Shown here: one piece after another, positions 33,081 through 41,296 of the stretch
How the letters are laid out: each line of letters starts with the position of its first letter
How positions within the stretch are numbered: the first letter of the stretch is position 1
Source: Collinsella aerofaciens
GTDB lineage: Bacteria; Actinomycetota; Coriobacteriia; Coriobacteriales; Coriobacteriaceae
Reading direction: 5' to 3'
Assembly: GCF_020181355.1 (NCBI RefSeq)
Contig: NZ_CP084004.1
Span: 1,302,001 to 1,366,000, forward strand
Length of the DNA: 64,000 nt
The notes under the pieces: model-generated
Told to the model about the DNA's origin: nothing
Database searches by the model: none
What the model saw: the letters and a program-made list of their open reading frames with translations, nothing else
Position numbers and translations under genes: made by a program

Positions 33081-35312
33081 CTAGAAGTTGGCGTCGTTGA
33101 GTTGTTCACTTTCGAGGCCGTCGAGCAGTTGCTGTTCGGGCGTATCGGCGACGCTCTCGAGCAGCTCGGTGGGATCGACGTTCATGTCCCTACCGGCCTC
33201 GTTGCCGTTGACCAAGTCGTCCGAGAAGATGTCGACTTCCATTTCCTCGGCCTCTTCGATCTGAACCTCGAGCGGCACCTGGGTGCGCACGAGCTTAACG
33301 GCCGGGCGCATGCGGGCAAACAGCGGCACGTACTCGATGATGATGGCCGAGTTCTCAAGACCGTACCAGCGTGCCGGGCTTCCGCAGGCGCGGCGGACGG
33401 CGTACTTGATGGCCATCACGCGGTGGTCATTGCGGTTGATGTCCGTTTCGGGGGCAAGCATCTTGCGCAGCATACAAAAGCGGAAGTCACCCACGTTGCC
33501 GCGTGTCTCGTAGATGGAGTAGATGTGATGTTGCGGCGGCAGCTCGCCCGATGCCATCAAGTCGCCGACGATCTGACGCAGATAAGCGTTGACGCGCTGG
33601 TTGACTTTAAAGCCCAGGTCCAGGCGAACGCGGAAGAGGAAGTCCGTGCCAAAGGTCTCGACGGAATACTCGTGCGTATAGGGTTCGTCGGTAACGTGCA
33701 CGTTAATGAACCAATATGCCTTGGCGCGCTTGGGATGCTTATCCAGGATGGAATAGAGCACGTCGCGGTCGAGCGTGAGCGGGTCGGGGCTGTTGGTGAG
33801 AAATACCAGATTGTCGGCGAGCACGGGATAGGTCTCGTCGTTGCGCAGGCGGTTGAGCTGATCGATGTACTTGGAGACGGGCAACAGAATCGTCTGCGTG
33901 CGCTCGATGGCGGTGCCGCGGCGCCACACGTACATAAGGCCAAACAGCAGTGCGGCCAGGAAGATCATGACGTAGCCGCCGTCAAAGAACATGGTGAGGC
34001 ACGAGGCGAAGAAGCACAGCTCAATGGCACCAAAGAGCAGGGCGAAGACGCAGGCACCCAGCCTGTGCTTGAGGATGCCGGCGATGTAGCTCGTCAAAAG
34101 CGTCGTGGTCATGAGCATGGTCACGGTAATGGCGAGGCCGTAGGCGCTCTCCATGCGCTCGGAGTTTTGGAACAGCAGCACGATGAAGATGCAGCCGACC
34201 CACATGATGTTATTGACGAGCGGAATATAGAGCTGGCCCTTGGTGTCGCTGGGGTAGTGGATGCGCAGATGCGGCATAAGGTTGAGACGCGTTGCCTCGG
34301 ATACCAGCGAGAACGAGCCGGTGATGAGCGCCTGCGAGGCAATGATGGCCGCCACGGCCGAAAGCACGATGGCAAAGGGGCGCAGGGGCTCGGGGAGCAT
34401 CATATAGAACGGGTTGACGATATCCATCGCGAGCATCTGGGGGTTGGAGTTATTGGCGAGTAGCCAAGCTCCCTGACCCAGATAGTTGAGGATAAGGGCC
34501 GCCTTAACAAATGGCCAGGATGCATAGATGTTTGCCTTGCCCACGTGGCCCATGTCCGAGTAGAGTGCCTCGGCACCGGTTGTCGACAGGAAGACAAAGC
34601 CGAGCACCATAATGCCCGAATGGTTGATGGGCGAGAACAGGAACATAATGCCGCGGATGGGGTTGAGCGCGCGCAAGATGGACAGGTTGCCGAGCATGTT
34701 GAACAGACCGGCGCCTGCCAGGAACAGGAACCACAGCGTCATGAGCGGGCCGAAGAGCTTGCCGATTGACGAGGTGCCGGCGCGCTGCATGGCAAATAGG
34801 CCGCAGATAATGATGATTGTGATGATGATGACGTTGGTCTGGCCGTCGCCCAGCAGCGCATGGCCCCATTCGATGGTGCGCAGACCCTCGATGGCTGTGG
34901 TGACCGTGACGGCGGGGGTGAGGATGCCGTCGGCAAGCAGTGCCGCACCGCCGATCATGGCGGGCAGAATCAGCCATGGTGCCACCTTGCGTACGAGGCT
35001 GAACAGGGCGAAGATGCCGCCTTCGTTGTGGTTGTCGGCCTTCATGGCGATTACTACGTACTTGACCGTGGTCACGAGCGTCATGGTCCAGATGACGAGC
35101 GAAAGCGCGCCCAGGATCATGTCCTCGCTGACGGTACCGATGCCGCCGTTGTTGGCGACGATTGATTTCATGGTGTACATGGGGCTCGTGCCGATGTCAC
35201 CATAGACGACGCCGAGCGTTACGAGCAGCATGCCAGCGGAGAGGGGGATGGCTCCGTGCCCGCCTTGCCCGTGCTGGTCTTGGAGGTTTGCCTCCATTTT
35301 ATTGTGTGCCAC
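33081..35312 (-). CDS. kup: Kup family potassium uptake protein
   Basis: A 743-residue K+ transporter with about 12 N-terminal hydrophobic segments. Signatures are LGVVYGDIGTSPMYT near residue 35, the long membrane domain, and a cytoplasmic C-terminal half ending in an acidic tail rich in Asp, Glu and Asn. The acidic extension is longer than in E. coli Kup (622 residues). A start at ATG 35330 has no SD, whereas GTG 35312 follows AAGGGAG by five bases and is preferred. The upstream 157 bp show a promoter-like TATGTATAA but no c-di-AMP riboswitch. Confidence 0.93.
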   Translation of the reverse strand: MAHNKMEANLQDQHGQGGHGAIPLSAGMLLVTLGVVYGDIGTSPMYTMKSIVANNGGIGTVSEDMILGALSLVIWTMTLVTTVKYVVIAMKADNHNEGGIFALFSLVRKVAPWLILPAMIGGAALLADGILTPAVTVTTAIEGLRTIEWGHALLGDGQTNVIIITIIIICGLFAMQRAGTSSIGKLFGPLMTLWFLFLAGAGLFNMLGNLSILRALNPIRGIMFLFSPINHSGIMVLGFVFLSTTGAEALYSDMGHVGKANIYASWPFVKAALILNYLGQGAWLLANNSNPQMLAMDIVNPFYMMLPEPLRPFAIVLSAVAAIIASQALITGSFSLVSEATRLNLMPHLRIHYPSDTKGQLYIPLVNNIMWVGCIFIVLLFQNSERMESAYGLAITVTMLMTTTLLTSYIAGILKHRLGACVFALLFGAIELCFFASCLTMFFDGGYVMIFLAALLFGLMYVWRRGTAIERTQTILLPVSKYIDQLNRLRNDETYPVLADNLVFLTNSPDPLTLDRDVLYSILDKHPKRAKAYWFINVHVTDEPYTHEYSVETFGTDFLFRVRLDLGFKVNQRVNAYLRQIVGDLMASGELPPQHHIYSIYETRGNVGDFRFCMLRKMLAPETDINRNDHRVMAIKYAVRRACGSPARWYGLENSAIIIEYVPLFARMRPAVKLVRTQVPLEVQIEEAEEMEVDIFSDDLVNGNEAGRDMNVDPTELLESVADTPEQQLLDGLESEQLNDANF

Positions 35313-35411
35313 GAGGACTCCCTTAGACATCCGGTTATCTGTCTAGGACAAAAAACTTTATGCCGTCTTTATACATACAAGAGCAGTTTGGCACATCGGG
35401 TTATTTTAGAC

Positions 35412-35435
35412 AATAATCCTCAGCTGGGGATTATT
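35412..35435 (-). terminator. Hairpin downstream of the second EamA gene
   Basis: AATAATCC (35412-35419) and GGATTATT (35428-35435) form an 8-bp stem 35 bases after the EamA stop, between it and kup. T-tract is weak. Confidence 0.45.
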
Positions 35436-35469
35436 TATCTACGCAGGTAGTATTTCAAAGCAGGGGCTT

Positions 35470-36381
35470 TTAAGCACGTACTGTCTGGGCGATGCCAGCC
35501 TTGGCGTTTGCGCGTTTGCCGGCGAGTTCGCAAAAAATCGCGCCGCCGATGATAAGCGCGGCGCCCGTCAGGCGGACCGGTGTTATGGCTTCGCCCAAAA
35601 GGACGGCCGAGAACACGACGGCCGAAAGCGGCTCGAGGTAGCCGACGACCGCGACGGTCTGGACGGGCAGCTTGGCGACGGCACTAAAGTAGAGCAGGCA
35701 ACCGATGCCGGTGTTGACGACGCCGAGCATGACGACGGCGCGCCAATCAATACTGGTGGCGACGCCGGCGGACAGGAATGAGGGAGCGCCCTGCGTGATG
35801 AGCGTGAGGACCAGCGCGGTCACAAAGGCGGCGCTCACCTGGAGCGTGGAGTTCTCGAGGCCTTCGATGTGTGGCGCACCCTTGCTAGCGATGACCATCA
35901 GCGCATAGCAAAATGCCGAGGCGATACCGCAGACGATACCCGCAATGGGCATATTGCCGCCTAGACCTTGCGCTGCAATGAGAAAAGCACCACAAGCAAC
36001 GGCGACAAAGCCGGCGATTTTGCCGCCGGTCAGCTTTTCGCCAAAGATGAGCGGGGAGAGCGCCATGACAATGATGGGGCCGCAGTAGTACAGCAGCGAG
36101 GATACGTCGACGCCGATCGTCTGGTAGGCGCGGAACAGAAAAATCCAGCTGGCGCCCAGCGCGGCTCCCGAAAGGAGGAGGGCTGCGGCTTCGCGGAGGC
36201 GAGATGGCGCCTGCAACTTATGGCGTTGGGTGATGGCAAGGATAGTGACAAGCGAGAGGGCGCCCAAAAACGTGCGCAGTAGCACGATATCGGAGCTCGG
36301 CAACGCGATGGCAGAGGCGATGATGCCGTTGGAGCCAAACAATAGCAATGCTGCTAAGTACGTAAACAGCCCGTTGTTCAT
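35470..36381 (-). CDS. DMT-superfamily transporter, EamA domains (second copy type)
   Basis: A 303-residue membrane protein with ten hydrophobic segments in two EamA repeats. The N-terminus is MNNGLFTYLAALLLFGSNGI and the second half contains GVVNTGIGCLLYFSAVAKLP and a conserved PLSAVVFSAVLLGE. It is divergent from a LysR gene at 36500, like the pair at 4007/5068. The EamA proteins themselves differ in sequence, so this is not a simple duplication. Substrate unknown; amino acid or metabolite export is usual. Confidence 0.88.
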   Translation of the reverse strand: MNNGLFTYLAALLLFGSNGIIASAIALPSSDIVLLRTFLGALSLVTILAITQRHKLQAPSRLREAAALLLSGAALGASWIFLFRAYQTIGVDVSSLLYYCGPIIVMALSPLIFGEKLTGGKIAGFVAVACGAFLIAAQGLGGNMPIAGIVCGIASAFCYALMVIASKGAPHIEGLENSTLQVSAAFVTALVLTLITQGAPSFLSAGVATSIDWRAVVMLGVVNTGIGCLLYFSAVAKLPVQTVAVVGYLEPLSAVVFSAVLLGEAITPVRLTGAALIIGGAIFCELAGKRANAKAGIAQTVRA

Positions 36382-36410
36382 GCGCTTCCATCCCCTCTAT
36401 ATCCGAGCAT

Positions 36411-36427
36411 GTTCACTATGGGTGAAC
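36411..36427. promoter_or_regulatory. Inverted repeat in the divergent EamA/lysR promoter
   Basis: GTTCAC (36411-36416) and GTGAAC (36422-36427) with a 5-bp spacer. A TATAAT box for lysR is at 36449-36454, and ATGCATAG occurs twice (36453 and 36479). It is probably the LysR site. Confidence 0.45.
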
Positions 36428-36499
36428 TGGCTTTAGAAGAAAAGCGAATATAATGCATAGATAACATGACAAAAGCTCATGCATAGGTGGAGGGGTGCC

Positions 36500-37357
36500 G
36501 TGGAAACGAATGTTCAAAAGATGCAGGTGCTGCTCGAGACCGTGCGCGCCGGAAGCTTTACGCGTGCTGCCGAGCGCCTGAGCTATTCGCAGTCGGGCGT
36601 GAGCCGTATGGTGGCCGATCTTGAGGCCGATTGGGGCTTTAAGGTGCTCGACCGCAGTCGCGAGGGCGTGGCTCTTTCTGCCGATGGGCGGCAGGTCATG
36701 CCGGCTGTCGAAGCGCTCTGTGAGGAATTCACTCGCTTGCAGCGACGGGTGGATGAGATGCGCGGGCTCATGCGCGGCAAAATCTGCATCGGTACGTTTT
36801 CGAGCGTGGCGACCCACGTGCTGCCGCCGGTGATTGCGCGCTTTCGCGCCGATCACCCGGACGTCGATTACGAGTTGCTGATGGGCGATTACTCAGAGAT
36901 TGAACAATGGGTGGCAGAGGGCCGCTGCGATCTGGGCTTTATCCCGCGTGAACCCCGAGAAAACGGCATGGCATCGCGGTCTTTGGTGCGCGACGAGTTG
37001 ATGGCGGTAGTGCCGGCGGACTCCTCGCTTGCCGCGGCGGAGGTCGTTCCCCTTGCCGATTTGGCAAACGAGCAGTTTATTCTGCTAGAACGCGGCACCG
37101 ATGACGAGATTACGCCGCTGTTTCGTCGGACGGGACTGACAGTGCGCTCAAAACTGTCGACTTGGGATGACTATGCGATTATGGCTATGGTCGAGGACGG
37201 CCTGGGCGTGAGCATTCTACCCGCGCTCATCTTGCGCCGCTGTCAGTTCGATGTTGCCGTGCGCCCACTCGAGGGGCATCCCCATCGCCAGATCAACGCC
37301 ATATATCGAACGGCCGATGTTTCGCTCGCGGCCGCTCGATTCCTTGAATACCTCTAA
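36500..37357 (+). CDS. LysR family transcriptional regulator
   Basis: A 285-residue LysR-type protein. The wHTH spans RAGSFTRAAERLSYSQSGVS and the effector domain contains DDYAIMAMVEDGLGVSIL, close to the same stretch of the regulator at 5068. The start is GTG 36500, preceded by GGAGG; the longer frame from 36479 has no SD. Divergent to an EamA transporter with a dyad between them, so it probably controls that pump. Ligand unknown. Confidence 0.9.
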   Translation: METNVQKMQVLLETVRAGSFTRAAERLSYSQSGVSRMVADLEADWGFKVLDRSREGVALSADGRQVMPAVEALCEEFTRLQRRVDEMRGLMRGKICIGTFSSVATHVLPPVIARFRADHPDVDYELLMGDYSEIEQWVAEGRCDLGFIPREPRENGMASRSLVRDELMAVVPADSSLAAAEVVPLADLANEQFILLERGTDDEITPLFRRTGLTVRSKLSTWDDYAIMAMVEDGLGVSILPALILRRCQFDVAVRPLEGHPHRQINAIYRTADVSLAAARFLEYL

Positions 37358-37417
37358 ACGTGTACACGTCATTGTCCGCTTTGGGACAATTCTCGGGGTT
37401 CGGTACATTTTCTTGTG

Positions 37418-37499
37418 AAATTGAACTTCCGGATAATGCGCCGCGCTATACTGCTGCCTAAATTGAACTCAGGTTCAATTCGTGTTCTATAAATTGAAC
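37418..37499. promoter_or_regulatory. Repeated TTGAAC operator of the HTH-aminotransferase gene
   Basis: AAATTGAAC occurs at 37418-37426, 37460-37468 and 37491-37499. The middle one is half of a 20-bp perfect palindrome, AATTGAACTCAGGTTCAATT (37461-37480). A TATACT box is at 37447-37452, so the sites bracket the promoter. The encoded protein has its own HTH, which suggests autoregulation. Confidence 0.65.
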
Positions 37500-37520
37500 T
37501 TTGCCAGCAAGGAGGTTCTA

Positions 37521-39041
37521 GTGGCCCAAGAGACGTTTAGCGATCGCCTGCGACAGACTATGTCCGATCGCGACGTTCGCCAGTCGGACGTGATCCGCGC
37601 ATCGGAGATGCTCGGCAAAAAACTCGGCAAGAGTCAGATGAGCCAATATGTGAGCGGCAAGACGATCCCGCGGCGCGATGTGGCCGAGCTGCTCGCCCGC
37701 ATTTTGGAGGTCGATGTTACCTGGCTGCTTGCCGGTGACGCCGACCAAGGTGAGACCCCTCCGTCCCGTAAAGTTGCCAAATCCGAACCTAGTCCCTCAG
37801 CTCAAATTCCAAGGAGCACCACCATGCGTACTTTTTCTAAATCCACCAAGCTTGATAACGTCCTGTATGATGTGCGCGGTCCCGTCGTCGACGAGGCTGC
37901 CCGTATGGAGGACGAGGGCGAGCGCATCCTCAAGCTCAATATCGGCAACCCGGCGCCCTTCGGTTTCCGCACGCCCGACGAGGTCATCAAGGATATGCGT
38001 CAGCAGCTGCCCGACTGCGAAGGCTATTCCAACTCGCGCGGCCTGTTCTCTGCGCGCAAGGCGATCATGCAGTACTCCCAGATCAAAGGCCTGCCCAATG
38101 TTCAGATGGAGCATATCTACACGGGCAACGGCGTGTCCGAGCTCATTCAGCTTTCGATGAACGCGCTGCTCGACAATGGCGACGAGATTCTGATCCCCAG
38201 CCCCGACTATCCGCTCTGGACGGCGTGCGCAACCCTTGCCGGCGGCCATCCCGTGCACTATCTGTGCGATGAGCAGGCGGATTGGTATCCCGACCTGGAG
38301 GATATGGAGTCCAAGATCACGAGCGCGACCAAGGCCCTCGTCATCATCAACCCCAACAACCCCACGGGCTCGGTCTATCCGCGCGAGGTGCTCGAGGGCA
38401 TCGTCGAGGTTGCGCGCAAGCACCAGCTCATGATCTTTGCCGATGAGATCTACGACCGCCTGTGCATGGACGGCTACGAGCACGTCTCGATTGCCTCGCT
38501 CGCTCCCGATCTGCCCTGTGTCACCTTTAGCGGCCTTTCCAAGTCGCACATGATCGCGGGCTATCGTATTGGCTGGATGGTGCTTTCGGGCAACCAGCGC
38601 TGCATGAGCGACTTCATCATGGGCATCAACATGCTCTCTAACATGCGCCTGTGCTCCAACGTGCCGGCTCAGTCGATCGTCCAGACGGCGCTCGGCGGCC
38701 ATCAGTCGGTTAACGACTACATCCGTCCCGGCGGCCGTGTCTACGAGCAGCGCAACTTTGTGTATGAGGCGCTCAACAAGATTGACGGCATCTCGGTGGT
38801 TAAGCCGCGCGCGGCGTTCTACATCTTCCCCAAGATGGATGTTAAGAAGTTCAACATCACCGATGACGAGCAGTTCGCCCTCGACCTGCTACACGAGAAG
38901 AAGATCCTGATCACGCGCGGCGGCGGCTTTAACTGGGCCGAGCCCGACCACTTCCGCATCGTGTACTTGCCGCGCATGGAAGTGCTCAAAGAGTCCCTCG
39001 AAGACCTCGCCGACTTCTTTGACCATTACCGTCAGAGCTAG
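37521..39041 (+). CDS. XRE-type HTH fused to AlaA-like class I aminotransferase
   Basis: A 506-residue fusion. Residues 1-75 are an XRE-like HTH (RQSDVIRASEMLGKKLGKSQ, then MSQYVSGKTIPRRDVAELLA). A linker of about 25 residues follows, and the rest is a fold-type I PLP aminotransferase of the AlaA/YfbQ type. The PLP Lys is in FSGLSKSHMIAGYRIGW near residue 341, with NPNNPTG and FADEIYD upstream. GTG 37521 follows AAGGAGG. Inside the gene, AAGGAG and ATG 37824 would give a 405-residue aminotransferase, the length of E. coli AlaA. Repeated operators upstream suggest the HTH part binds its own promoter, perhaps sensing pyruvate or alanine metabolism. Confidence 0.88.
   Translation: MAQETFSDRLRQTMSDRDVRQSDVIRASEMLGKKLGKSQMSQYVSGKTIPRRDVAELLARILEVDVTWLLAGDADQGETPPSRKVAKSEPSPSAQIPRSTTMRTFSKSTKLDNVLYDVRGPVVDEAARMEDEGERILKLNIGNPAPFGFRTPDEVIKDMRQQLPDCEGYSNSRGLFSARKAIMQYSQIKGLPNVQMEHIYTGNGVSELIQLSMNALLDNGDEILIPSPDYPLWTACATLAGGHPVHYLCDEQADWYPDLEDMESKITSATKALVIINPNNPTGSVYPREVLEGIVEVARKHQLMIFADEIYDRLCMDGYEHVSIASLAPDLPCVTFSGLSKSHMIAGYRIGWMVLSGNQRCMSDFIMGINMLSNMRLCSNVPAQSIVQTALGGHQSVNDYIRPGGRVYEQRNFVYEALNKIDGISVVKPRAAFYIFPKMDVKKFNITDDEQFALDLLHEKKILITRGGGFNWAEPDHFRIVYLPRMEVLKESLEDLADFFDHYRQS
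37811..37826 (+). promoter_or_regulatory. Internal ribosome binding site and start inside the fusion gene
   Basis: AAGGAG at 37811-37816 is seven bases before ATG 37824, in frame with the gene. It lies exactly at the junction of linker and aminotransferase domain. A second, shorter product lacking the HTH is therefore likely. Confidence 0.6.
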
Positions 39042-39065
39042 TGGGATAGAAGCTCCGCACTATGA

Positions 39066-39106
39066 AAAGCTCCCTGCAGTTGTTTTGCTGCAGGGAGCTT
39101 TCTTGG
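39066..39106. terminator. Bidirectional terminator
   Basis: AAAGCTCCCTGCA (39066-39078) and TGCAGGGAGCTTT (39089-39101) are perfect 13-bp arms followed by CTTGG, between convergent genes. Confidence 0.88.
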
Positions 39107-39116
39107 ATCGGCGGAA

Positions 39117-39527
39117 CTAAATCACTATCCCGTTGCAGTGGTCGATTTCGTGCTGGATGATTTCGGCGGTGTAGCCCGAGAAGTTTTTGATGCGGTGGAT
39201 GAAGTTCTCGTCCAAATACTCAACCTTAATGCGGCGATAGCGGGTACAGGGACGCTCGCCGATCAGCGAGAGGCATCCTTCGCTCGTTTGATAGGCATTG
39301 ACCTGCTCAAGAATTTGCGGGTTGTACATCAGGAGCGCCCTGTTGCCGTCCTTTACGCAGATGATGCGTTTGCGCACGCCGATCATGTTGGCGGCGAGGC
39401 CCACGCACTCGTGCTCATGCTCGTGGAGCGTATCCAGGAGGTCTTGCCCGATCACGGCGTCGTCGGGTCCCGCGTCTTCGGAAGGCAGGCGTAAAAAGAA
39501 CTCGGATTTCATGATGGGCTTAATCAT
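39117..39527 (-). CDS. def: Peptide deformylase
   Basis: Removes the formyl group from nascent N-terminal Met. The 136-residue protein has motif 1 CVGLAANMIG (residues 41-50), motif 2 EGCLSL (83-88, metal Cys) and motif 3 QHEIDH (125-130) with intact catalytic Glu127. Length is on the short side for the family, which suggests the compact deformylase-like subgroup. ATG 39527 follows GAGG; a longer upstream frame is not used. Its homologue at 31373 has lost this Glu. A different main deformylase may exist elsewhere in the genome. Confidence 0.88.
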   Translation of the reverse strand: MIKPIMKSEFFLRLPSEDAGPDDAVIGQDLLDTLHEHEHECVGLAANMIGVRKRIICVKDGNRALLMYNPQILEQVNAYQTSEGCLSLIGERPCTRYRRIKVEYLDENFIHRIKNFSGYTAEIIQHEIDHCNGIVI

Positions 39528-39731
39528 GGCGGGCTCCTCATGTCTCATGCTTTCGTGGACTTTTAATAATAGCGCGGAAGGAAAGCTGCGCGTCCGCGTT
39601 ACAATCTTTCGACGTTGGACCATGTTGTCAGATTCGTCGTGTACGGCGTCTGGCGTAAGTCTAGGGCTCATTTTCGCCCTGGACCGTTCCTCTGGGGCGA
39701 TGCGATTGTCGTTCTAAGAGGAAGGAATTTC

Positions 39732-41144
39732 ATGGGGACCAAATCCCAAAAGCAAACTCAATCACCGTCGACAGCCTCGGCGATTCTCGTCGTAATGTAT
39801 GCTGCAGCCTTTGTCGCCGCGTTTAACGAGAACATCATTAACGTGGCGTTGCACGACATTATGGCGGCCTTTTCGGTGAGTGCCACCACGGCGCAGTGGC
39901 TTGTTTCGGGCTACATGATCGTGACGTCGATCTTTACGGCCATCATGGCCTTCCTGTCCGGTCGTTTCTCGACACGCAATCTGCTGTTTTTCGCATGCGG
40001 ATGCATGGTCGCCGGCGAAGTCCTGTGCCTGGTCGCTCCGTCGTTTAGCGTTTTACTGCCAAGCCGTATTTTGCAGGCTGCGGGATCGGGTATCTTGTTC
40101 CCGCTCATGATGAACGTAGTGCTGTCTTGCGCTCCGCGCGAGAAGCTCGGTCTGTATCTGAGCCTGGGCGGTGCCTGCATTACGCTGGGGCCGGCGTTTG
40201 GACCCGTGATCAGCGGTCTCATGTGCACGTTGTTTGGCTGGAGGGCGGTGTTCGTAGTGCCGCTGGTGGGCGGCATTGTGGTCGCTGCGGCGGGCGTAAA
40301 GCTCGTTCAGAATGTCGGAGAGCGTTCGAACGCCACGCTTGATATTCTGTCGGTTGTTTTGCTCGCCGCCGGTATTACGGCATTTGTGTATTCCGTAGGC
40401 GAGTTCTCGACCAATCTGATTGCCGGCATCGCGACGCTCTTCGCCGCCATTGTGCTGCTCGGCCTGTTTGCGGCCCACCAGCTCAAGCTCGAGCATCCGG
40501 TGCTTAACGTGCGTCCCATGGCGGGCGTTCGTTTTTGGCCTGCGTGTCTGCTTGTGGTGGTGTCGATGATGACGACGTTCTCGATGAGCGTTTTGTTGCC
40601 GCTCTATTTTGAGGGCGCATACGGCATGACCGCCCTTGTTGCGGGCTTGCTCATTTTGCCGGCGATTGCCTGCAATGCCGTGACCTCGATTGTGGGCGGA
40701 CGCGTGATGGACGCCCGTGGTGCATGGCCGCTGCTGCCGGTCGGCTTTGCCCTGATCGCCGTGGGGCAGACTGCCATCTCGATGACGGCCGCAAGCATGA
40801 ACATCGGCGTCGTCGTGGCGCTGACCGTTGTTGTGTATGCCGGAGTCGGTTTGGTGCTGAGCCCCTCGCAAACGGCCGGCTTGGAGACGCTGCCTGTCGC
40901 TGAGCATCCTCACGGAACAGCATTGCTCAACACGTGGAACATGATTGCCGCATCGTTTGGCCCGTCGCTGTTTATCGGCCTGCTCTCGAGTTCTGCGGCG
41001 ACTGCCGGCGCCGCTGGCGTTGCGACCGACGTTGCCCAGGCGATTGGATTTGCGGCAGCCGTGCGTGTGGCGGCTGTAATTGCCGTGGTCGGATTTGTGG
41101 TATCGGTTGTGTACGCTCGTCGCGAGTCGCACATGTCGCATTAA
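39732..41144 (+). CDS. DHA2 family MFS multidrug exporter (14 TM)
   Basis: A 470-residue membrane protein with 14 predicted hydrophobic segments. Motif A-like FLSGRFSTRN lies between TM2 and TM3, motif C-like GPAFGPVISGLM in TM5, and the first loop region has FNENIINVALHDIM and TTAQWLVSGYMI, typical of EmrB/QacA-type drug-proton antiporters. ATG 39732 follows GAGGAAGG; the frame is open further upstream but without a site. Substrate is unknown. No adjacent regulator of the TetR or MarR type is seen. The next gene is a separate unit. Confidence 0.9.
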   Translation: MGTKSQKQTQSPSTASAILVVMYAAAFVAAFNENIINVALHDIMAAFSVSATTAQWLVSGYMIVTSIFTAIMAFLSGRFSTRNLLFFACGCMVAGEVLCLVAPSFSVLLPSRILQAAGSGILFPLMMNVVLSCAPREKLGLYLSLGGACITLGPAFGPVISGLMCTLFGWRAVFVVPLVGGIVVAAAGVKLVQNVGERSNATLDILSVVLLAAGITAFVYSVGEFSTNLIAGIATLFAAIVLLGLFAAHQLKLEHPVLNVRPMAGVRFWPACLLVVVSMMTTFSMSVLLPLYFEGAYGMTALVAGLLILPAIACNAVTSIVGGRVMDARGAWPLLPVGFALIAVGQTAISMTAASMNIGVVVALTVVVYAGVGLVLSPSQTAGLETLPVAEHPHGTALLNTWNMIAASFGPSLFIGLLSSSAATAGAAGVATDVAQAIGFAAAVRVAAVIAVVGFVVSVVYARRESHMSH

Positions 41145-41296
41145 TGTGTGCACATAGATTCTGCAGCTAGATTGAATGGCGACACCATAAACTAATGGAC
41201 GTTTTGCCGAGAGGCATGAATGTTTAAAGCGCAAAGAGTGCGCGACGGGCCCCGCGAATGGGGCGATGATGCCCGAGAGGGCCAAGAAGGAGTCTC

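Noticed and set aside
35313-35469. c-di-AMP (ydaO) riboswitch ahead of kup
   Set aside because: Too short (157 bp) and none of the conserved ydaO blocks was seen.
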